From assembly GCA_009602735.1 (NCBI GenBank), contig WELA01013072.1, positions 53,209 through 117,208 on the forward strand: a stretch of 64,000 nt of DNA, written 5' to 3'. The translations under genes were made by a program, and so were the position numbers. The notes beneath the pieces are model-generated. The model was not told the DNA's origin and did not search any database. It was given only the letters and a program-made list of their open reading frames with translations. Below, one piece after another: positions 56,966-64,000 of the stretch. This DNA comes from Mesotaenium endlicherianum (lineage: Eukaryota; Streptophyta; Zygnematophyceae; Zygnematales; Mesotaeniaceae). Every line of letters begins with the position of its first letter. The first letter of the stretch is position 1.

Positions 56966-58339
56966 GCCAGGAGCTTACCACCCCAAGACCCACTTCATGA
57001 GAACAAGCCAAGTGAGGTGGAGACGCTTGTTGAAGACGACATTCCAACCCCAATGAGTTTGAGAGGTTACCTTGGAGGAGAGAAGGTCCACATCTTGGTG
57101 GATAGTGGAACTCAAGGTAACTTCATCGCTGCAAATTTTGCCACCAAGCACGGCATTACTATGCAAACTTTTGACCTCGACGAGGAGATTATGATGCTTC
57201 ACGGATTCTCCTATACTACCCCCTCCACGGGGACGTACGCCTTGTCACTCCCTATCGAGTTCTTCAAGGATAGAGTAGTGTTGTCCCCCAAACAAATGGG
57301 CAAGTACGACGTCATTTTGGGGACGCCTTGGTTGACCAAGCACAACCTCCAAGTTGATTGGAGGGATGGTATTATCAAGATCAAGAATGACATCACTTCA
57401 AGAAACTGTATTTTGCGCGGTATCCAGAATATCTAGACCCAAGACATCAAGAAGCCGGCACACGAGATACTATTGTCCGCCCTCCAACTCAAGAGACTTG
57501 TGAGGAAGGGACACCAGCTTCTTTTGGCCTTGATCACGCCAAAAGACATCAAGAAAGATATCGAGAGTCAAGAAGGCAGCCCCCTTCTTAAGGAGATACA
57601 AGAAGTCTTAGAGGACTACAAAGAAGTATTCTCACCGGAATTGCCCACCAGATTCGGATCGCAGAACCAGACATAGAGAAGACGGCATTCAGGACAAGAT
57701 ATGGACATTTTGAGTTCATGGTCTTACCAGTCGAACTCACCAACGCACCAGCAACTTTCATGACTATGATGAACACCATATTTCAGCCCCTGCTGGATGG
57801 ATTTGTGGTTGTATTCATTGGCGACATCCTCATCTACAGCAAGACCCTTGAAGAGCATGGAAGACACGTGAAAGAAGTGCTCAAAATCCTAAAGCAAAAA
57901 AGCTATTTGCAAAGGCGTCAAAGTGCGAGTTTGCCTAACAAGAAGTGGAGTTCCTAGGTCTCCACGTGACTGCTGATTACATCAAGATGGACCCCAAAAA
58001 GACCACGGTGGTGGAGAAATGGCCAACTCTCACGACCAAGAAAGAACTCCATTCATTCTTGGCATTTGCCAATCGGTACAGGAGATTTTTCGAGAGCTTC
58101 TCGCATGTAGCAGCCCCCCTGACAAATCTACTCAAGAGGGACAGGCTATATACATGGATCAAGAAAGAGGAAAAGGCATTTTAAGACTTGAAGCAAAGAT
58201 TGACCACATCCCCGATGCTTACACTCCCAAGTCCAAACCAGATTGGCCCTTCCACATCCTCACCGATGCATCTTCCTGTGCAATAGGGAAATCCTAATTC
58301 AAGATCAAGGCAAGGGACTGCAGCCCATCGCCTACAAGT

Positions 58340-58792
58340 CAAGGAGTTGGAATATATTGCATCTATTTTAATACTTTTGAATTTATTTGGAGTATTATTG
58401 TGTGGAGTCAAGTGTGAATAGATACTCTAGTGACTTGGTTTATGTCCTTTGAACCTTCTGAGGCATATTCAAAGGAAAAGGAAAGACCTAGAAGACCTCC
58501 ATGTGGCAAACGTCAATGTGCCATTTTTAGGTCAAAAGGACATGTGTACATTATTCTAGAAAGAGGTGGCAAGTTTTGGGATGTGACACTTATGTAGCAA
58601 GTATATGAACAAGAGTTAGAACATAGAAAAGGATATCATAATCACTCTTATACATGCCATATTTGAGAAATATTTGAACTTTCAAGAAGTCATCTCTCTT
58701 TCAAGAAGCGACCACTTGTGATTACAGACTCTTCTCTTTAATAGATAAAGTAGTCTATTTTACTTAGTACTTTATCTATCTCTTTTACTACA
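58340..58792 (+). repeat. Ty3 copy I 3' LTR
   Basis: About 450 bp of A-type LTR ending TTTTACTACA, with the start eroded. Beyond it Ty3 D sequence resumes on the minus strand. Confidence 0.8.
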
Positions 58793-59177
58793 GTCCTTCT
58801 TCTTAACAAATAGGATGGGTGCATCATGAGGTAATTTACTGGGTAAAATACAACCATTTTTCTCCAGCTCTGCAATCTGTGTTTTCAGTTCTTCACTCTC
58901 CACATAGAACAAGCAATAAGGTGCGTTGCGAAGGTGGCTGACTCCCAGGTAATAAATCAATCCCATAAACTACTTCTTTCATAAGGGTCAGTCTTGGAGG
59001 CACATTAAAGTCATCAGTATAATGAGCAACAATTTTTGTAGCAATAGGGTGCTTTGGAGGGCTGACCTTTTTCTTAACCACCTCTTCAGGTTCAGAAGGT
59101 ACCTCTTATAGCAGCAAACATAACATTCAATTTTCCTTCTGGTTCCAGCTTCAGTTGAACACCATTGCATTCAACAA

Positions 59178-59768
59178 TTAGCATCCTGTTGGAAGCCTCT
59201 TCTTTTCCTTCATTTGCCATTCATAAAGGACAAGAGGAAGAGCGCTTCTGGGTGCCAAGTTAGTCTGCTTATCACGGGCTCCTCTCACTATAATTGTACC
59301 TCTGCTCCAACACACTTCAGCTCGATGTCTGTTAAGCCAGGACTTGCCTACCACGAGATCATAAAAGCCAGTGTTGAGTACTCCGAACCTAAGCGTTTCA
59401 GTTAGAAGTGCAATGCCAGAATATAACTGGACCTCAATAGGCTTGGTTGTAACTCCTCCCGGGATACTTGAGGCATCTCCATGGAATATTTTTCTATTCC
59501 TTTGGGAGACAATAGGCCGCCTTAGCCGCTTAAATAAGTCCTTATGGGTAAAAGTATGTGATGCCCCTCCGTCAACAAATGCCCTCACCTTCCTACCTGC
59601 AATTATACAATGCAATAGAATAGGGAAAATTAACTTTTCCTCACTTTCGCGTTGTTCTCTTGACTTAGCAAAGAAATATTGGACATCAGGTGGAAGAAGA
59701 TCATCGAGAGTGTGCATTCTCTGGAGATCTATATTGCAAATGGTCTCCTTTATTTGTTTTTGAGGCAT
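59178..59768 (-). CDS. Ty3 D aspartic protease region (fossil)
   Basis: A 196-codon minus-strand frame containing the retropepsin motif FVDGGASHTF near residue 67 and a later VVGKSWLNRH block. It matches the protease fragment of Ty3 copy B at 20229. It lies between gag and RT of element D. Confidence 0.82.
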   Translation of the reverse strand: MPQKQIKETICNIDLQRMHTLDDLLPPDVQYFFAKSREQRESEEKLIFPILLHCIIAGRKVRAFVDGGASHTFTHKDLFKRLRRPIVSQRNRKIFHGDASSIPGGVTTKPIEVQLYSGIALLTETLRFGVLNTGFYDLVVGKSWLNRHRAEVCWSRGTIIVRGARDKQTNLAPRSALPLVLYEWQMKEKKRLPTGC

Positions 59769-59815
59769 ACATAGTCAATCCAATTCAGCAGGACCCATAA
59801 TACTTGCTACGAGGG

Positions 59816-59842
59816 CTAAACTCTAAACCCTAAACCCTAAGG
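59816..59842 (+). repeat. Interstitial telomere-repeat insertion
   Basis: About 25 bp (CTAAACTCTAAACCCTAAACC and onward) of plant-type telomere units lie inside Ty3 D where copy B has none: the flanks GAGGGC and TAGTGACGAC are almost joined in copy B near 20130. This looks like a small filler at a repaired break. Confidence 0.65.
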
Positions 59843-59875
59843 GCAGTTAGTGACGACACACTATCTCTAGCATCC

Positions 59876-60960
59876 TCACAGGAAGTAGATTGGATTGTTG
59901 ACTGTCGCTGTCCTTTTAAACGCTGATCCTTTTTCTCGACCTTTAACCGGACACTGATCTTTGTAGTAGCCTAGCTGCTGGCAATAGTAGCAAGTAGATT
60001 TTGCTAAGCGTGGTCTCGTCTTAGTTCTACCACCACCTCTTTCATAATGACCTGAGACTTCGGATTTCAAGCCATACCAAAAGTGTGCTATCTTATACCG
60101 CTCTTGCATTTCGGCTGCTTCATCATGTTCTCCTGGAACTTTTGAGCAATCTCAGCATTTAAAGTGGTCTGCTTCAGTGTCAAGGAGATCATTGCATAGA
60201 TAGCTTTTCCTGCTGATTGATAACATCAAATTTCTCATGCAGCTTCTTGACAAAATCTACCCAGTTTGATGCACTGCCTCTTAGTAGAGCACCAGTGTGC
60301 CTTACCTTTTTGTAATTCTCCAACCACTGCTCAACATCAGTAATACCTAATTTTCTCCTCAGGCTCATATTCCTAGGGAGGGTTTGGCTTAGGGTTAGTA
60401 GGCCATTTGCCACCAATACCACTGGTTTGAGAACCCAGTTGGTCGTTGTCATGCAGCACTGCCATCATAATCCTTATGTCCTCCTATTGGGCCTAACACA
60501 TGCTCGCCATTTGCGATTGCATCTGCACAAATTAAGCTCCCAGATCTTCATTATGAGGTGGTAGCCCAGCGAACACAGCAACAGCATCAATAATTTTGAT
60601 TAGTAGCAGCTTCGGCATTCTCGATTGCTGCTGCCCCGGCAATGCCTGTTACGCTCAATTGTCTGCAAATTTGAGGGAGAGATAGGCATAGCAGGAGGTT
60701 GGTTTCGAAGATTGGCCTTCTCTGCCATTTGCTCTTCCACCATCCTTCCATCAGGACCCAACCTGTTTACTGCCTCCTCTACCTCTTTGGCTAAACCATC
60801 ATCCTTAGTGAACTGGGCTGCTATTGCAGTAAGAGCTGCTGCCTGCTCAACAGCTTCTCTAGCTCCTCCATCCTGCAGCGTGTCCAAGTAAGTACGGGGT
60901 CAAAGGAGGCGAGTTTCGTCCTGCCCTTCTACATTGTTATCATTGTTCTCACCCTCCATT
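59876..60960 (-). CDS. gag: Ty3 D gag (fossil)
   Basis: Minus-strand gag with an alanine/glutamate-rich start (60960-60600), core (60189-60452) and CX2CX4H-type knuckle (CYYCQQLGYYKDQC) near 59970. It is homologous to gag of copy B. It is broken at several places. Confidence 0.78.
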
Positions 60961-61137
60961 TTCCAAGAGTTGCCAGCTTGAGACCTAGTCCTCACCATAC
61001 ACGACTACTGTAATCATTGCTTTGATACTACTTAAATGAATCGACTTACCAACAGACAAATAACGATAAATAAAGATCTCAATATCAAAGAATACTCTTT
61101 ATGGTAATTTTTGTACACTAAATATATAGCAAAAGAT

Positions 61138-61614
61138 TGTTCTAAATCCTTTTCATCCATCTCTTCTTCTTACCGCACTTTCTCTCAGCTGGTCACATAG
61201 ACAACTCCTTCTCTCTTCAAGGCACACAGACTTAGCTGGTTACACAGACATCTTCCTTTAGTCACGCATACAAGGCCACGCAGACCTGCAGCAAATCAAG
61301 CACTTAGCATAGGTCTTGCACACACACTTTCCTCGGAGTCTCTTCTTCTTTCTTACACTCGAGAGTTCACCATACACCTTCTTTGATAGCGCCTATATTC
61401 ACTTGGCGGCTGCTCACCTACCTCAAACTCATCGACACTTCAAACCAAAATGTCCTACTACCCAGCACTTCTACACAACCAACACAATGTCAACACATCA
61501 ACGGTCCACCCACTTTGCCTACAAAACAATTTTACTCTATGCATCAACACACACACATGCGAGCCACCCGAACCAACACAAGCAAAATAGAGTCAGGAGT
61601 GCCTACTTACAACA
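61138..61614 (-). repeat. Solo copia LTR
   Basis: A 477-bp copia LTR in minus orientation without internal sequence, flanked by AAGAT (61133-61137) and AAGAC (61615-61619), four of five matching. Its presence in the D LTR is consistent with LTR-LTR recombination of a full copia element. Confidence 0.85.
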
Positions 61615-61784
61615 AAGACAATTCCTAGCAGTGAACAATACTTGCGAGTAAAATGCAAGTAAAGTAGCATTGATAATGCAACCAATAACCTCATACATAA
61701 GCAAGGCTAGAAAACAGTGCGTATGAATGCCTTCTTGCCTTGGATTCAAATTCCTCCCAATTTGCAGTACAAGAGAGTTGACCT

Positions 61785-62985
61785 TGTTTTTGAATGCGAA
61801 AGCTTTATTGAAATGAATCTTGCTTATTCAAGATAAACGTATTTCATTCAAGTGTATAAGATCAGAGACAGGTGGAAGCGTGTAAAATTGGGGATCAATC
61901 GTTGCCCTTACAATGAATTCCATTTACTCATCTATAGCCCTTGACTCACTTACCGTAGTGTGCCATAGTTGCACACTGACACAAGAAAGAGGCGAGCTTG
62001 GGGAGTAGAGGTTCTCTATTAGAAACTCATGGCCTCTTGCCTACCAGACTTACAAGCATGTAGAAACACATACACAACATCAAGGGACTGAATACCAAAG
62101 GCGCTCTCGTTCAGGAGACCATAAAGTAGCTAAAACACATCCCACTAACTTGGGTGAAAAACCATGGAATATATCCCCTGTGTGACCCCGAAATGTCAAT
62201 AGGCATAAGTATGTCAATAGTTCTCCAAATTAAGCAAAGTTAACGACAACGAATGCATCTTAACAAGACCTTTCCAAGAAGTTCTAATTGGTTCCATTTG
62301 GAGCACAGACAAAGCAGCCATGTGAATTTTTGTGAAGGCTGGTCAATAGAACAAACCCAAAACAGCACACATGACTCGCAAGTAGAAATCCTACTGAAAG
62401 CCTATTGTCCAGAATGAGGGACCCCAAGATCTCAGCCTACTATATACCTAGTAATTACCTGGTTGACCAAGGCGCAAGGTGCGCCGTTTTGTGGGAAGTC
62501 GATTAGCTGGGACCCTTGGATCTAGGTATAACGACCACATTAATTGGTCGGTTGACTGAAGTCCTAACTGTTCAATTGACGGAAGACGGCTCCGCCTACC
62601 CAGGAGTTAACCACACTGGTAGGACATCGATTTACCAAATCGCAATCGACCTCCCGACTTTCAGTATACATAGGTCAAATGTGCCAATCTATAAATAATT
62701 ATCTAAATCTTATGTCTATCCTCAGTGTACAGGGTCCAAGTATACTCACTACTAAACCCTACTATTATACGAGAGCTTACTCCACATCAACGTACTTATA
62801 TTATGTCCTACATCTATACAGGTAATCTGAGCAAACTATAATACAAAATGTCATCTTGCTGGTCTATTCGACAAAGCCAGTAAACTCGCATTCTATCGAC
62901 AAACATTCATTTAGATGAGTTCGCATATGTGACATAATACTTATTTAGTAACAAATATGCAATTTATTAAATAAATAATAAACTA
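61785..62985. other. Unidentified block inside Ty3 D LTR
   Basis: About 1.2 kb with no open frame above 60 codons and no domain. It includes a short duplicate of LTR-like sequence near 62600. The rest is AT-rich and I cannot assign it. Confidence 0.4.
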
Positions 62986-63381
62986 AATCATTACATGTAC
63001 CTAGCATATGTACACGGAATGAATATACTGTTCAAAGGCAAGTGCGATGGCACCGCCTACCCGGGAGTTAAACACGATGGTAAGACCTCAGCTAACCAAA
63101 TCCACAGCCATCTCTCATCATCCCAATTCCCCATCCACCTAAAGGGTGTCATCTGATCACTCATCTAGCACACCACACTTAGATGCATAGCTATGCAGTT
63201 CGCTGCTGCCGAGTACGGCAGCCAGTTGACTGTCAAAGAATGTGTCAGCAAGCTGACACAAGTCAACAGGCTGACCTAATGGACTACATCCTGCTGCTCT
63301 CTGCTAAGTCATTTAGCTAAGCATGAAATATCAAGGAGACTCAATATCAAAGAAAGTTTAGCTGGTTGAACTTGTTTAACT

Positions 63382-63912
63382 ATGTTATCTAAGAGAATAC
63401 TATATTTATCCAATATACAAATTCATTACAAGAGGCTAGCTACTTACAGATACACGGTGGTGGGTTGCCAAGTCTTTAAAAAACTGAAGGAGGCACTACT
63501 TGCGCTCCTAGATATCAACCGAATCGACCAGCAAATAGTGCTGGAAAGGCAGGGGGCTGAAGCTCTAGATAGGTATATTGAGACACACACAGGCGTTTTC
63601 CTCTACAAATATTATGCCAAAATGGTGGGGTATACAGCAGAGCAGGCGCGGTTCTTTGCAGGTGGCTCAGAAGATGAGTCAGTTTCAGAACTTGGCATAG
63701 TGGGGGATCACAGACTCACCACGATGGTGAGCATGCAGCCCGATAACTTTAAGGACGTCGTATTTTACCAGACGTTGCTACCAGCCTACAATGAAGTTGA
63801 AAGAAGGAGCTGGGAATACTTGGCAAGGGAAACAGGACACGAGATGTTCTCTTCCTACTGGTTCTCTTGTAAGCTCAAAAAGGCTAAACATGGGCCACAG
63901 TGTTACCAGTAG
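63382..63912 (+). CDS. Unrecognised 176-codon reading frame
   Basis: I do not recognise the protein. The first 25 or so codons look like untranslated sequence, and the better part starts near CQVFKKLKEALLALLDI. It is rich in charged residues and has aromatic clusters (YKYYAKMVGYTAEQARFF; SWEYLARETG). After the TAG at 63910-63912 the same frame stays open to the window edge with protein-like content (STDWRWM and onward), so the real frame may continue beyond one stop. It could be an unknown element protein or a host gene into which Ty3 D inserted. Confidence 0.35.
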   Translation: MLSKRILYLSNIQIHYKRLATYRYTVVGCQVFKKLKEALLALLDINRIDQQIVLERQGAEALDRYIETHTGVFLYKYYAKMVGYTAEQARFFAGGSEDESVSELGIVGDHRLTTMVSMQPDNFKDVVFYQTLLPAYNEVERRSWEYLARETGHEMFSSYWFSCKLKKAKHGPQCYQ

Positions 63913-64000
63913 TCCACTGACTGGAGGTGGATGACCGTCACTAACAGGAAGCAGCACTATGAACGAGCCCACCTAGATGATTGCTACTATGGACTGGATG

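Larger units (their letters stand above)
55498..58792 (+). mobile_element. Ty3 chromovirus copy I, A-type, truncated
   Basis: A plus-strand relative of copies A and C inserted in Ty3 D. It has a partial 5' LTR (55498-55756), gag (55794-56965, zinc knuckle near 56890), protease (DSGTQGNF near 57100), part of RT (57640-57955) and RNase H (58000-58300), and a 3' LTR (58340-58792). Large internal stretches, including integrase and the chromodomain, are missing. It is broken at many places and clearly older than A and C. Confidence 0.85.
26873..63370 (-). mobile_element. Ty3 element D, the outermost host of the nest
   Basis: A very decayed minus-strand Ty3 whose parts lie in proper order across 36 kb, separated by later insertions. 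The interrupted 5' LTR is at 61032-63370, the primer site at 61020-61031, gag at 59876-60960 and protease at 59178-59768. The start of RT is at 58793-59000, later RT and RNase H at 54772-55497, and RNase H to integrase at 26873-27930. The insertions are a solo copia LTR (61138-61614), an A-type Ty3 (55498-58792) and the copia that itself carries the hAT nest (27931-54771). It is broken in many places. As the base of the nest it is the oldest layer. Confidence 0.82.
61032..63370 (-). repeat. Ty3 D 5' LTR, interrupted
   Basis: Pieces at 61032-61137, 61615-61784 and about 62986-63370 match the LTR of copy B in order. A solo copia LTR splits it at 61138. A second block, 61785-62985, separates the other pieces. 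That block contains a partial duplicate of LTR sequence at 62580-62660 (CGCCTACCCAGGAGTTAACC), so part of it may be a rearranged second LTR copy. Confidence 0.65.

Overview
This window is plant-type nuclear DNA made almost entirely of transposable elements, with no intact host gene that I can recognise. The plant signs are Ty3 chromovirus and Ty1/copia elements primed by initiator tRNA-Met (TGGTATCNGAGC-type sites), plant-type TTTAGGG telomere units, and captured exon pieces resembling plant TON1 and organellar-type gyrase B. Three piggyBac-like transposons make a flowering plant less likely. A charophyte alga or another non-flowering streptophyte is my low-confidence guess.

Left part (1-25 kb). 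A Ty3 chromovirus (copy A, minus strand) runs off the left edge and ends with its LTR at 4290. From 4.3 to 7.9 kb there is one small unrecognised spliced gene remnant and decayed DNA. An old Ty3 (7.9-14.3 kb) is split by a piggyBac-like element (9567-12888). A second Ty3 family (copy B, plus strand) starts with an LTR near 14.6 kb, is split by a better preserved piggyBac-like element (16772-20060, 774-residue transposase), and is joined at about 20.45 kb to the 3' end and LTR of an A-type chromovirus. More Ty3 debris and a chromodomain tail follow to 25.2 kb, then a 5'-truncated copia element (25167-26822).

Central and right part (26.9-63.4 kb) is one nest. A decayed minus-strand Ty3 (element D) contains a copia element (27931-54771). 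The copia contains an outer hAT-type transposon (31194-54110), which contains a second hAT of the same TIR family (33081-52586) flanked by a perfect 8-bp target duplication. The inner hAT holds a two-exon transposase gene carrying two nonsense codons, a large 33-bp minisatellite made of hairpin units, a near-whole A-type Ty3 chromovirus (copy C, 35024-41712, TSD GGCTG), and an internally deleted piggyBac copy (49633-51436). The arms of the outer hAT carry two short host-exon-like fragments on the minus strand, one like TONNEAU1 and one like DNA gyrase B, both ending in splice donors. This looks like gene capture (Pack-hAT).

The nesting gives a relative time line: Ty3 D first, then copia, outer hAT, inner hAT, and last copy C and piggyBac copy 3. 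The window ends in an unrecognised open frame at 63.4-64.0 kb. Single or short N runs mark assembly joins, two of them flanked by exact duplications that look artificial.
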